Positions 55,417 through 64,000 of a DNA stretch of 64,000 nucleotides are shown one piece after another (the stretch's first letter is position 1; every line of letters starts with the position of its first letter). The translations under genes were made by a program, and so were the position numbers. The DNA is taken from positions 2,542,001 through 2,606,000 of the forward strand of contig NZ_CP073754.1 in the NCBI RefSeq assembly GCF_018734325.1, written 5' to 3'. This DNA is from Methylomonas paludis. Its GTDB lineage: Bacteria > Pseudomonadota > Gammaproteobacteria > Methylococcales > Methylomonadaceae. Below the pieces are notes generated by a model. That model searched no databases. It saw only the letters and a program-made list of their open reading frames with translations, and was not told the DNA's origin.

Positions 55417-56865
55417 CTAGCCGACTGACCCTTCCAGACTAATACCCAATAAAGCCTGGGCTTCCACAGCGAATTCCATCGGTAACTCCTTGAATACCGC
55501 CTTGCAGAAGCCGTTAACAATCATGGACACCGCATCTTCCGCGGACAGACCGCGCTGCTGACAGAAGAACAATTGATCTTCACTGATTTTACTGGTGGTA
55601 GCTTCGTGTTCCACCTGGGCGCTGGGTTGCTTGACTTCGACATAGGGAAAAGTATGAGCTCCGCAGCGATCACCCACCAGTAAGGAGTCGCATTGAGTAT
55701 GGTTACGAGCATTTTCTGCAGACTTGGCTATTTTCACCAATCCACGATAAGTGTTTTGCGCTTTGCCGGCAGAAATACCTTTGGAAACAATTGTGCTGCG
55801 GGTATTTTTGCCAATATGTATCATTTTGGTGCCGGTATCGGCCTGTTGCAGATTATTGGTCAGCGCCACGGAATAAAATTCACCAACCGAATCATCGCCC
55901 AATAATACGCAGCTGGGATATTTCCAGGTAATGGCCGAGCCGGTTTCGACCTGAGTCCAGGAAACTTTGGCATTACGGCCCCGACATTCGGCGCGTTTGG
56001 TAACAAAATTATAGATGCCGCCTACGCCGTTTTTATCACCGGGATACCAGTTTTGCACGGTGGAATATTTAATGGTGGCGTTGTCCAGCGCCACCAGTTC
56101 CACTACGGCGGCATGTAACTGGTTTTCGTCACGCATAGGCGCGGTGCAACCTTCCAGATAGGAAACATGCGAATCGGCATCGGCGATGATCAAGGTACGT
56201 TCAAACTGGCCGGTGTTAGCGGCGTTGATGCGGAAATATGTGGATAACTCCATCGGACAGCGTACGCCTTTGGGAATATACACAAAAGAGCCATCGGTAA
56301 ACACGGCGGCATTCAGCGCGGCAAAAAAGTTGTCGCCGGGCGGGACTACGGTACCCAGATATTGCTGCACCAGAGCAGGATGCTCTTGCAGCGCTTCGGA
56401 GATAGGGCAAAAAATCACCCCGGCTTCCTTGAGTTTACCTTTAAAGGTTGTGGCTACCGACACACTGTCGAATACGGCATCTACTGCAATACCTGCCAGA
56501 CGTTCCTGCTCATCCAGCGGGATACCCAATTTTTTATAGGTATCCAGCAATTCAGGATCAACTTCATCCAAGGATTTTGGCCCGGCTTTTTTGGATTTAG
56601 GTGCGGAATAATAGCTAATAGCCTGGTAATCGATGGGGTCGATGTTTAATTGCGCCCAGTTTGGGCTGGGCATGGTTTGCCAGTGCCGAAAAGCTTTTAA
56701 CCGGTATTCCAGCATAAATTCCGGCTCGTTTTTGACCTTAGACAGGCGACGAATCACATCTTCGTTTAAGCCGGGCGGAAAGGTATCCACCTCCAGGTCG
56801 GTAAAAAAACCTGGTTTGTAGTCCTGAGTGATTAAATTTTCAATTTCTTGTGCGCTGCTAGACAT
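55417..56865 (-). CDS. sufB: SUF system scaffold subunit SufB
   Basis: A 482-residue subunit of the SufBC2D scaffold. It contains the [21 protein letters not shown] block, [20 protein letters not shown], the C-terminal [21 protein letters not shown] (with the cysteine pair used in cluster assembly) and [12 protein letters not shown]; each is read in parts. It is the first structural gene after the Rrf2 regulator, 17 bp downstream. Confidence 0.97.
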   Translation of the reverse strand: MSSSAQEIENLITQDYKPGFFTDLEVDTFPPGLNEDVIRRLSKVKNEPEFMLEYRLKAFRHWQTMPSPNWAQLNIDPIDYQAISYYSAPKSKKAGPKSLDEVDPELLDTYKKLGIPLDEQERLAGIAVDAVFDSVSVATTFKGKLKEAGVIFCPISEALQEHPALVQQYLGTVVPPGDNFFAALNAAVFTDGSFVYIPKGVRCPMELSTYFRINAANTGQFERTLIIADADSHVSYLEGCTAPMRDENQLHAAVVELVALDNATIKYSTVQNWYPGDKNGVGGIYNFVTKRAECRGRNAKVSWTQVETGSAITWKYPSCVLLGDDSVGEFYSVALTNNLQQADTGTKMIHIGKNTRSTIVSKGISAGKAQNTYRGLVKIAKSAENARNHTQCDSLLVGDRCGAHTFPYVEVKQPSAQVEHEATTSKISEDQLFFCQQRGLSAEDAVSMIVNGFCKAVFKELPMEFAVEAQALLGISLEGSVG

Positions 56866-56882
56866 ACTGGCTCTGAAACTAA

Positions 56883-57332
56883 TTAACGAAATAACCGGCT
56901 AACCGGAATAAAAAACTCTTGGGGAGCCTGACTGGGCATGATCATATCGGCTAGGGTGACCGATTCCAGAGCCTGAGAAATGCGCTGGTTGATAATATGC
57001 CAATTTCCCTGAATCCGACAGCCGCTGGCCTGATTACAGCTTTTGTGGGATGCCGTACATTCGGTCAGGGCGATAGGGCCTTCCAAGGCACTGATGACAC
57101 TGGCAACGGTAATTTTGGCCGGTGCCCGGCTTAAAGTGTAGCCGCCTTTTACTCCACGGGTGGATGATAAGACATGCGCTTTAGTCAAAATTTTCATGAT
57201 CTTGCTGACGGTGGGCACAGCAATGCCGGTGGCTTCCGCTATTTCCTGAGCCCCATGCTGGCGCTGCTGATCCTGAGCCATGTGGCTGAGAATCACCGTT
57301 GCATAGTCGGTCATTTTACTGAGTTTTAACAT
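56883..57332 (-). CDS. Rrf2-family SUF regulator
   Basis: A 149-residue IscR-like transcription factor counted from the ATG at 57330-57332 ([15 protein letters not shown]). It has the winged helix-turn-helix ([29 protein letters not shown], read in parts) and three cysteines in [10 protein letters not shown]...GC near residues 91-105 that should hold an iron-sulfur cluster. This is the SUF-associated Rrf2 group found at the head of sufBCDS operons; it probably represses its own operon when clusters are plentiful. An upstream TTG-type start adds four residues. Confidence 0.93.
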   Translation of the reverse strand: MLKLSKMTDYATVILSHMAQDQQRQHGAQEIAEATGIAVPTVSKIMKILTKAHVLSSTRGVKGGYTLSRAPAKITVASVISALEGPIALTECTASHKSCNQASGCRIQGNWHIINQRISQALESVTLADMIMPSQAPQEFFIPVSRLFR

Positions 57333-57353
57333 ATCTACCCTCAAGAATTGGCA

Positions 57354-57370
57354 CCATTTTAGTCCTATTT
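57354..57370 (-). promoter_or_regulatory. Candidate Rrf2/IscR operator ahead of the SUF operon
   Basis: Read leftward the site is AAATAGGACTAAAATGG, about 22-38 bp before the regulator start. The GGACTAAAAT core resembles the left half of the IscR type-1 consensus (ATA-S-YY-GACT-R-WWW-Y-AGTC). The right half is poor. It fits autoregulation by the gene that follows but is only a pattern match. Confidence 0.35.
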
Positions 57371-57458
57371 AAATACCAAGTAAAGTAGTTGGTTATTATT
57401 TTTCGACAAATGAATGTAATTTAGTTGAGTGGCGGCTACTGATTCGGTTCCCGAGACC

Positions 57459-58223
57459 TTAGTTTTTAATGCCAATGCCTTTATGCAATAAGATCAGGCT
57501 GATCAGTATCAGAAATATGACCAAGCTACCGGTCATAGCAAAGGCCAGCCCGATATCCACATCGCTGATGCCGATCAGTCCATAGCGGAAGGCATTGATC
57601 ATATACAGTATCGGATTGGCCTGTGCCACTTTTTGCCAGATGCCGGGCAGCATGGAGACGGAGTAAAATACACCGCCAAGATAGCTGAGCGGTGTCAGCA
57701 CAAAGTTGGGAATAATGGAAATATCATCAAAACTATCTGCAAACACGGCATTGATAAAACCGGCTAAAGCAAACAACGTGGCAGTTAGTATCATCACTGC
57801 CATCGCTATTTCCCAATGTTTAACCGGTATCTCAGTAAATAGCGTGGAAATGCCGGCGACTACACCACCGACCAGTATGCCTCGGGCAACGCCGCCACTG
57901 ACATAGCCAGCCAGGATAACCCAGTTGGGCACCGGCGCCACCAGCAATTCTTCGATATGACGCTGAAATTTAGTGGAATAAAATGAAGACACTACGTTGG
58001 AATACGAATGGCTAATCACCGACATCAGGATAATGCCGGGTACGATGTAGTCCATATAACTTTCACCATTGACACTGCCGACCCGGCCCCCGATCAGTTT
58101 GCCGAATATCAGAAAATACAGGGCAGTGGTGATGGCCGGCGGTAGCAAAGTTTGCGGCCAGATGCGGGTAAAACGGCGAATTTCTTTAACAAAGATGGTT
58201 GTGAAGGCGATTAATTGACTCAT
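57459..58223 (-). CDS. ABC-2 type permease (YadH-like)
   Basis: A 254-residue exporter permease with six membrane helices and the ABC-2 signature near residue 170-200 (FVLTPLSYLGGVFYSVSMLPG). It is paired with the next ATPase by a 4-bp overlap, as yadGH in Escherichia coli. Substrate unknown. It lies upstream of the SUF regulator with a 126-bp gap, so probably a separate transcript. Confidence 0.9.
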   Translation of the reverse strand: MSQLIAFTTIFVKEIRRFTRIWPQTLLPPAITTALYFLIFGKLIGGRVGSVNGESYMDYIVPGIILMSVISHSYSNVVSSFYSTKFQRHIEELLVAPVPNWVILAGYVSGGVARGILVGGVVAGISTLFTEIPVKHWEIAMAVMILTATLFALAGFINAVFADSFDDISIIPNFVLTPLSYLGGVFYSVSMLPGIWQKVAQANPILYMINAFRYGLIGISDVDIGLAFAMTGSLVIFLILISLILLHKGIGIKN

Positions 58224-59125
58224 TGCACCAGATCGATAAATAGTTGTTCCAGACGATTGGATTTATTTTTCAGGCTGGAAACCTGTATTCCCAGGGCAGT
58301 TAACTGATTAAACAGCTGGTTTAAACCTAAGTGTTTGGGTACGGCGACATTGAGGCTGTTTGGGTTGGCCAGTTCAAGACGATAACCGCTGATTTCCGGG
58401 ACAGTGGTCAGCGGCTGGCTGAGATCCAGTACGAAATGTTCGACATTGATACTGTTTAAAAACTGATGCATGGGCGCTTTTTTGATAATTTGCCCCTGAT
58501 CAATAATGGCAATATTTCTACACAGACTTTCGGCCTCTTCTAAATAATGAGTGGTCAATATGATGGTAGTGCCCTGTTGGTTGACTTCAGCCATCATTTG
58601 CCACATGGCGCGACGAATTTCTATGTCTACCCCAGCGGTAGGTTCATCGAGTATCAATAAACGCGGCTCGTGCACCATGGCTCTGGCGATCATTAACCGG
58701 CGTTTCATGCCGCCTGACAATCGGCGTGAAACACTGTTACGCCGCTCCCATAAGTCCATTTGCCGTAAGCATTTTTCGGTACGCTGTTTTGCCAATTTGG
58801 CGGGTATACCGTAAAATCCTGCTTGGTTTAATACCACATTACCAACCGTTTCGAATTGATTAAAGTTGATTTCTTGCGGCACCAAACCGATACAGGTTTT
58901 GGCCTGGGCGGTTTCTCTGTCCAAATCATGTCCGAACACCTCAACACTGCCACTGGTTTTGTTGACTAATGAGCTGATGATGCCTATCAGAGTGGATTTG
59001 CCGGCACCATTTGGACCAAGTAAAGCAAAGAAATCGCCGCTCTCAACTTCCAGATCGACACCTTGCAAAGCTTGAAAGCCATTATTATAGGTTTTTTTAA
59101 GCTGTTTTATGGTTAAGGCATTCAT
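58220..59125 (-). CDS. ABC transporter ATP-binding protein (YadG-like)
   Basis: A 301-residue ATPase. Walker A GPNGAGKSTL, signature SRRLSGGMKRRLMIARAM, Walker B LLILDEPTAGVDIEIR and the H-loop TTHYLEEAESL are intact. A C-terminal extension of about 80 residues follows the core, usual in the drug/polysaccharide export group. It drives the overlapping permease gene. Divergent from ppx. Confidence 0.92.
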   Translation of the reverse strand: MNALTIKQLKKTYNNGFQALQGVDLEVESGDFFALLGPNGAGKSTLIGIISSLVNKTSGSVEVFGHDLDRETAQAKTCIGLVPQEINFNQFETVGNVVLNQAGFYGIPAKLAKQRTEKCLRQMDLWERRNSVSRRLSGGMKRRLMIARAMVHEPRLLILDEPTAGVDIEIRRAMWQMMAEVNQQGTTIILTTHYLEEAESLCRNIAIIDQGQIIKKAPMHQFLNSINVEHFVLDLSQPLTTVPEISGYRLELANPNSLNVAVPKHLGLNQLFNQLTALGIQVSSLKNKSNRLEQLFIDLVQ

Positions 59126-59134
59126 ACTCTAAGT

Positions 59135-59201
59135 TATAATGAACAGTAGATGAGCAGGCGGAAATTAAGTTTCCGCAAAAAGCCGGAATTCTAGCAGAAT
59201 T
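59135..59201 (+). promoter_or_regulatory. Candidate ppx promoter with two dyads
   Basis: A perfect TATAAT lies at 59135-59140 in the 109-bp gap between the divergent ABC pair and ppx, without a good -35 box. After it come two perfect inverted repeats: GCGGAAA (59158-59164) with TTTCCGC (59170-59176), and AATTCT (59187-59192) with AGAATT (59196-59201). They would lie in the ppx leader and could be a hairpin or operator sites. Confidence 0.35.
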
Positions 59202-59234
59202 TCCCTTTCAGCCAGCAAATGAACAGGATTGCAA

Positions 59235-60731
59235 GTGCCACATCAAATACCTACCAGCGTTGCCGCTGTTGATCTGGGTTCAAACAGCTTCCATATGATT
59301 ATCTGTAGTCTTAAAGATGGAAAATTACAAACGATAGACCGCCTGAAAGAAATGGTGCGATTGGCGGCAGGATTAGATAAAAATCGCAATCTTGACACGG
59401 CAACTCAGGAAAAAGCCCTGGCTTGTCTGGAACGTTTCGGCGAACGTATCAATAGCTTCCCTCCCCATAGCGTCAGTATTGTCGGCACCAATACCTTACG
59501 CTTGGCAAAAAATGCCCAGCAATTTATCAGTAAGGCTGAAAAAGCTTTGGGGCATCCGATTCATGTAATTTCCGGCATTGAGGAAGCCCGACTGATTTAT
59601 CAAGGTGTGGCGCACAGTCTGGCCGGCTCTGCCAATCGGCGCTTTGTCATGGATATAGGTGGCAGCAGCACTGAATACATTATCGGCCAGCATGACACGG
59701 CGCATTGTAAAGAAAGCCTGAATATGGGCTGCGTAACAGTGAGTCAAAAGTTTTTTAAAAAAGGCCAAATCAGTAAAAAGGCATTTAAAAAAGCCACACT
59801 ATTTGCTGAACAGCATTTAGTGCCTTTTCAGGGCAAATTTAATCGTCAGCAGTGGGATGAAGCAATAGGAGCATCGGGCAGTTTAAAAACAATCAGCAAT
59901 GTGCTGCAGACTTCTGGCTGGAGTGATAACGGTATTACCATGACCGGCCTGGAACTCCTGGTGGCACATCTGCTAAAGTTTAATCATTACGATCAGTTCA
60001 ATTTTCCGGCTTTAAGTCTGGAACGTCGCCCGGTTTTCATCGGTGCTGTAGCAATTATTTATGCCACATTCAAAACTCTAAATATAGAACAAATGACGGT
60101 TTCCGACGGGGCGTTACGCGAAGGTTTGGTGCAAGACTTACTAGGCCGGTTTTATAACCATGACATTCGTTCTGAAACCAGTAAAATCATTGCCCATCGG
60201 TATCATATAGATCATCAACACGCCAGCCAAATTAAGGAAACCATACATTATATGGCTAGGCAATTGACTGGTCTACCGTGTTTCCAAGATGATTCAGATA
60301 CGCTGCAATTTTTGAACTGGATGGCGGAATTGCATGAAATTGGTTTGGAAATTGCTCACAGTCAATATCATAAGCATAGCGCTTATATTATTGAAAACGG
60401 TGATCTGGCCGGCTTTTCCAAACAGGATCAATTGGTGCTTTCTCGGTTGGTGCGTAATCATCGTAAAAAACTCAATCTGGAGCGTTTTGCCGAATTACCC
60501 TGGCCATGGCGGGAATATACGCCACATATGGCGGTGGTATTCCGGATTGCCCGACTATTACACAGAAGCCGGCATAATCCGCGCCCTGACTTTGATATAG
60601 CGATTAAGGATTTTGAGATCAGGCTAAAATTTCCTGAAAACTGGCTGGAACAATCGCCTTTAACTCAAGCCGATCTGGAACAGGAAATACTTTACCTTAA
60701 GGAAGCGAAATTTAATCTGATTTTTGAGTAA
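59235..60731 (+). CDS. ppx: Exopolyphosphatase / pppGpp phosphatase family protein
   Basis: A Ppx/GppA enzyme that removes phosphate from polyphosphate or converts pppGpp to ppGpp. The N-terminus AAVDLGSNSFHMIICSLKDG and the second phosphate loop FVMDIGGSSTEYIIG are the actin-like nucleotide/phosphate sites; the C-terminal half is the HD-like domain. The GTG at 59235 (498 residues) has AGGA 6 nt upstream and is preferred to the TTG at 59229, which lies too close to that site. Its stop overlaps the next start (TAATG). Confidence 0.9.
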   Translation: MPHQIPTSVAAVDLGSNSFHMIICSLKDGKLQTIDRLKEMVRLAAGLDKNRNLDTATQEKALACLERFGERINSFPPHSVSIVGTNTLRLAKNAQQFISKAEKALGHPIHVISGIEEARLIYQGVAHSLAGSANRRFVMDIGGSSTEYIIGQHDTAHCKESLNMGCVTVSQKFFKKGQISKKAFKKATLFAEQHLVPFQGKFNRQQWDEAIGASGSLKTISNVLQTSGWSDNGITMTGLELLVAHLLKFNHYDQFNFPALSLERRPVFIGAVAIIYATFKTLNIEQMTVSDGALREGLVQDLLGRFYNHDIRSETSKIIAHRYHIDHQHASQIKETIHYMARQLTGLPCFQDDSDTLQFLNWMAELHEIGLEIAHSQYHKHSAYIIENGDLAGFSKQDQLVLSRLVRNHRKKLNLERFAELPWPWREYTPHMAVVFRIARLLHRSRHNPRPDFDIAIKDFEIRLKFPENWLEQSPLTQADLEQEILYLKEAKFNLIFE

Positions 60732-62074
60732 TGCCGCATTTTATTCAGCATTGGCTAAATTCTATTCATGATGCCATGGAGAGATTCCAAGGCTTACACT
60801 TGCCGGCTTGGCTAACTCATCCGGCTGTGCAAAAGTTGGTCAAGATTCTGATTTATACTTTGCTTACGCTGATTTTGCTAATCAGCATTTTGCTGTGTTT
60901 TGCTCTTGACAACAGCCCCCAGGATATTATTCTGCAAGGCATGAATCGGGATGATATCCAGCGTGCCAAATTATTGTTGCATGTAACGCCTGAAGAACGG
61001 GAAAGTCTGAAAACTGTACGCTTAAATCAGAAGGATTTGAATATTGCTGCCAGTTATTTGCTGAATCATTTCGTGGAAAACACCATCCAAATTCAGTTCA
61101 CCAATGATCGTCTGTTGTTTCAGATGGCAATCTTTGTTCCTGATAACCCCTGGGGCAGGTTTCTGGATTTTCATTTCAGTTTGAAGCAGAATGGCGAGGA
61201 TATTTTACTTAAATCGTTTAAGATCGGCGAAATTTCCATTCCTGATCGTGCCGCAAATTTGCTGCTGCCGTTTATTGTGCATCACACAGCGCTAAATGAA
61301 TATTGGTTGGCGATTACCCGTTATGTCAAAACAGTACGCATTAATCAGAATGATATTGAAGTCAGTTACCTGGGGTCTATCATTGATACAGCCAAAAAAC
61401 TGGCTATTCAAAAACACCAGGATTACCCCAATTTACATATCTATCAGCAACTAATTAATGAAATTGTGGCGCAACACGACCCAGCTTGGCGGCTGTCCCT
61501 GACTGAATTGTTGCAACCTTTATTTTTATCGGCTTACCAACATTCAACACCAGATACCGCGATCCAGGACAATCGTGCTGTAATTATTGCTGTAGCCAGT
61601 TATATTTATAAAAATGAATTACGCCGTTACCTGCCGTTAGGGCTGATTTACAGTCATGAATATCAGGTTTATGCCTATAGACGCATAGACATACCTCAAC
61701 ATTTTATCGCTGAAGCCTTAATCACTGCCGTAGACAGCAATCTGCTCAGTTTACAATTGGGATTGGATAAGGAGGTGGGCGATGCTCAGAAAGGCAGTGG
61801 CTTCAGCTTTATTGATATTAGTTCGGATCGGACAGGTATCCGTTTCGGCCAATTAGCAATTGCCTCACCAGCCTCCGCACGCCGCGTACAGCAGATTATG
61901 GCGGAAACCCGAGATTACACCGCGATTATTCCCGATATTGAAGGCCTACCGGAACACATGGACGAAGCGACATTCAAAGAAAAATACCGGAATATTGACA
62001 GTCAGGCTTATCAGGATATGATTAAATTAATCGATAGCAGGATTACAGCACTGCCTTTATATCAGCTAAATTAG
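60731..62074 (+). CDS. Unknown membrane-anchored protein coupled to ppx
   Basis: A 447-residue protein I do not recognise. One strong membrane helix (about residues 36-58, KILIYTLLTLILLISILLCF) separates a short N-terminus from a large soluble part that should face the periplasm. This part is mostly helical, with an HDPAWR sequence near residue 252 and SFIDISSDRTGIRFGQLA near 355. The start overlaps the ppx stop (TAATG), so the two are translationally coupled. A link with polyphosphate handling is only positional. Confidence 0.6.
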   Translation: MPHFIQHWLNSIHDAMERFQGLHLPAWLTHPAVQKLVKILIYTLLTLILLISILLCFALDNSPQDIILQGMNRDDIQRAKLLLHVTPEERESLKTVRLNQKDLNIAASYLLNHFVENTIQIQFTNDRLLFQMAIFVPDNPWGRFLDFHFSLKQNGEDILLKSFKIGEISIPDRAANLLLPFIVHHTALNEYWLAITRYVKTVRINQNDIEVSYLGSIIDTAKKLAIQKHQDYPNLHIYQQLINEIVAQHDPAWRLSLTELLQPLFLSAYQHSTPDTAIQDNRAVIIAVASYIYKNELRRYLPLGLIYSHEYQVYAYRRIDIPQHFIAEALITAVDSNLLSLQLGLDKEVGDAQKGSGFSFIDISSDRTGIRFGQLAIASPASARRVQQIMAETRDYTAIIPDIEGLPEHMDEATFKEKYRNIDSQAYQDMIKLIDSRITALPLYQLN

Positions 62075-62149
62075 ATCGATTGGCATATGGAAGTCGATTA
62101 GTATGACAGCGCTTGAATCGATACCCTCCTGGCTGACCGTTTTTTAAAC

Positions 62150-63157
62150 TTATACTTGATAGTAATCGCGATACCACTTCACAAAATTTTCGATACCCTG
62201 GGAAATGCTGATACTTGGCTTATAACCCACATCTGCCACCAAGGCTGCTACATCCGCATAAGTATCCGGTACATCGCCTGGTTGAATTGGTAATAGATTT
62301 TTTTCAGCCGTTTTACCGAGAAAATGTTCCAGTGTTTCTATATAAGTCATTAACTCCACTGGCTGTTGATTACCGATATTATAGACCCGCCAAGGCGCAC
62401 GACTGGTAGCAGGATCCGGCTTTACACCATCCCATTCCAGATTAGGTTGAGCGTTATGATCTAGCGTTCTGATCACACCTTCAACTATATCGTCAATATA
62501 AGTAAAATCGCGACGATGTTTGCCATAATTAAATACATCAATTTTTTCACCTGCCAGTATGGCTTTGGTGAACAAAAACAAGGCCATATCCGGACGTCCC
62601 CACGGACCATACACGGTAAAAAATCGCAGTCCGGTGGTTGGCAGTTGATAAAGATTGCTATAAGTATGCGCCATCAATTCATTGGCTTTCTTAGAAGCTG
62701 CGTAGAGACTAAGCGGATGATCGACATTGTCATGTACAGAAAACGGCATGGCTTCATTGGCCCCGTATACCGAGCTGCTGGAGGCATAAACCAGATGTTC
62801 TACCTGATGATGCCGACAACCTTCCAAAATATTTAAAAACCCGACGATATTGCTGTCTATATAAGCATGTGGGTTTTGTAATGAATAACGCACACCAGCC
62901 TGGGCGGCAAGATTAATCACTTTTTGTGGCTGGTATCGTTTAAACAGAGCCTCTACTCCGTCTCGGTCTGCAATATTCAGCCTAACATCAGTATAACCCG
63001 CGTGGCTCTGAATACGCGCCAGCCTGCTCAGTTTTAAATTGACATCGTAATAATCATTCAGGTTATCAACTCCGATAACTTCGTCACCTCGTTCCAGTAA
63101 TTCGACAGCCAGTTGATTACCTATAAAACCGGCGGTGCCTGTTACTAAAATTCTCAT
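62150..63157 (-). CDS. NAD-dependent sugar epimerase, UDP-glucuronate 4-epimerase-like
   Basis: A 335-residue extended short-chain dehydrogenase. It has the NAD-binding [30 protein letters not shown] (diagnostic for the CapI/LpsL UDP-glucuronate 4-epimerase group), the catalytic SSSSVYG and Y-x3-K in [15 protein letters not shown], and the substrate-binding [17 protein letters not shown]. It probably makes UDP-galacturonate for surface polysaccharide. Its upstream sequence is AT-rich and may belong to a polysaccharide region reaching past the window. Confidence 0.9.
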   Translation of the reverse strand: MRILVTGTAGFIGNQLAVELLERGDEVIGVDNLNDYYDVNLKLSRLARIQSHAGYTDVRLNIADRDGVEALFKRYQPQKVINLAAQAGVRYSLQNPHAYIDSNIVGFLNILEGCRHHQVEHLVYASSSSVYGANEAMPFSVHDNVDHPLSLYAASKKANELMAHTYSNLYQLPTTGLRFFTVYGPWGRPDMALFLFTKAILAGEKIDVFNYGKHRRDFTYIDDIVEGVIRTLDHNAQPNLEWDGVKPDPATSRAPWRVYNIGNQQPVELMTYIETLEHFLGKTAEKNLLPIQPGDVPDTYADVAALVADVGYKPSISISQGIENFVKWYRDYYQV

Positions 63158-63768
63158 CGTTTATAACCTCACATCGGTTTGTATAGCTGCAATATTTAAT
63201 TGTAGACTTTGTTACTACTCAATCTCTGGTCTTCTGGATAAGAAACCAGCAGGCCATAATACATTACATAATGATTTAATATCGTTTCAAAATATAGTCA
63301 TAAAACCGTTGAATGTACCAAGAAAGTAGAATAATAGGCAAACACCAGAAAACCAAATAATAGGTGATACATTACCTCGCCTGGAAATATACTTTCGCAT
63401 TAAAAAACTGGCTTGTTAATTAAATACATAACAAAACTTAACATCCCAAAAACATTTTTCCAATAAGGAATAAAATACCGGGCAAAAAAGAACCATTAAT
63501 AATTTCCCGAAAAACTCCCATTTTCAATTGAAAACCAGATTGACAAGATCAAGCCAGTTGATAGAAAAACCTTACTTAACTCAAACTTGACCATACAAAT
63601 TAATGGCAGTACTAGCAGATAGAATACCATAATCATGGTAATGAACCAAAGTATAGCGTGTAGGTGGCAGATAAAACATTAAAACCCATAGCCCCGCCTT
63701 CAGTAAAGCCAGCTTACCAGGTAAATTTGCCATTGCAAACAATCTGATAGAAAACATATAAAGTCGAT
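63158..63768. other. AT-rich stretch with hydrophobic reading-frame fragments
   Basis: No full gene is seen here. The leftward strand holds short frames: 63581-63757 (58 codons, starting MFSIRLFAMANLPGK), an overlapping very hydrophobic frame ending at 63496 (with MIMVFYLLVLPLICMVKF), and 63287-63400 (37 codons, starting MRKYISRRGN and hydrophobic after). Their common strand, membrane-like composition and frame changes suggest a decayed membrane-protein gene, perhaps from surface-polysaccharide synthesis. None has a convincing ribosome-binding site. Confidence 0.3.
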
Positions 63769-63856
63769 AAAACCTTAAAACCTTAAAACCTTAAAACCTT
63801 AAAACCTTAAAACCTTAAAACCTTAAAACCTTAAAACCTTAAAACCTTAAAACCTT
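63769..63856. repeat. Perfect 8-bp tandem repeat, 11 copies
   Basis: The unit AAAACCTT is repeated eleven times without a single mismatch (63769-63856), followed by a T-run. The lack of any variation suggests recent expansion or active slippage. On the leftward strand the repeat (AAGGTTTT) contains the stop codon of the gene fragment to its right. Confidence 0.97.
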
Positions 63857-64000
63857 TTTTAAAGTAAACCTTATGTACACTATGAAAATCCGGTTTTATT
63901 TCCTTACCAACCAGTAAATATTCAGATAAAGAAGGCATAAATCCTAAATAATAACTACTAGGTGTTCTGTAATTGGATTCTTGGTTTCGAGCAACACTAA
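63831..64000 (-). CDS. 3' end of an unidentified gene, cut by the window edge
   Basis: A leftward frame is open from the window end at 63998 to a TAA at 63831-63833, 55 codons, containing SSYYLGFMPSLSEYLLVGKE and HSVHKVYFKKGF. It reads like real protein: mixed, with few rare residues and no stop, in an AT-rich region. The last six or so codons and the stop are supplied by the AAAACCTT repeat. No family is recognised; neighbouring sugar epimerase suggests surface polysaccharide synthesis. Confidence 0.4.
   Translation of the reverse strand, partial: SVARNQESNYRTPSSYYLGFMPSLSEYLLVGKEIKPDFHSVHKVYFKKGFKVLRF

Noticed and set aside
63769-63856. CRISPR array
   Set aside because: The period is only 8 bp and there are no spacers; it is a simple tandem repeat.

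Overview
The window looks like a chromosomal segment of a gammaproteobacterial methanotroph (order Methylococcales). It carries tetrahydromethanopterin (H4MPT)/methanofuran C1-transfer genes (fae, mch, a CitG-like protein, three ATP-grasp ligases, a HisA-like protein and the first codons of an MfnF-like gene) beside typical gammaproteobacterial genes (prfB-lysS, rsmJ, a YadGH-type ABC pair). The placement rests on gene content only; no rRNA or tRNA gene was seen.

Layout. (1) 1-6.3 kb: H4MPT/methanofuran block. A leftward run (ATP-grasp, mch, mptN-like, citG-like, fae) is separated by a bidirectional terminator from a HisA-like gene. That gene is divergent, with 14 bp between starts, from an MfnD-like ligase followed by an MfnF-like gene that leaves the window. 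(2) 6.5-11.8 kb: radA, a CPA2 antiporter with an RCK domain, a sigma-54 activator with an altered L1 loop (GSFTGS), and a small membrane protein. (3) 11.8-16.1 kb: accessory island with a decayed Avd-like four-helix gene, a 1003-residue protein pairing a RelA/SpoT-type nucleotidyltransferase domain with a very long helical C-terminus, and REP-like palindromes. This is the best candidate for an undescribed system. (4) 16.1-30 kb: pta, a DUF2380-like lipid-free exported protein, ackA, tgt, a uracil/hypoxanthine-DNA glycosylase, an ftsH paralogue, a flavin reductase, lysS, prfB (no programmed frameshift) and lgt.

(5) 28-45.6 kb: one nitrogen-acquisition module. A NCS1-type permease fused to a hybrid histidine kinase, its LuxR-type response regulator and an exported protein run leftward. 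Diverging from them are a porin, the urea ABC transporter urtABCDE, and urease ureDABC-EFG. The logical order is outer-membrane entry, high-affinity uptake, then hydrolysis to ammonia, under control of a sensor that may itself bind or carry a urea/purine-like ligand.

(6) 45.9-50.4 kb: an alginate-export-family porin, a SLOG-like nucleotide-sensor protein with four membrane helices (defence-like architecture), and a GDSL hydrolase. (7) 50.4-57.3 kb: SUF iron-sulfur assembly operon (Rrf2 regulator, sufB, C, D, S, U, then rsmJ and a Rieske ferredoxin). (8) 57.4-64 kb: ABC-2 exporter pair, ppx/gppA, an unknown membrane protein and a UDP-glucuronate-4-epimerase-like gene. An AT-rich tail follows, with decayed hydrophobic frames, eleven perfect copies of an 8-bp repeat, and the 3' end of an unidentified gene cut by the window edge.
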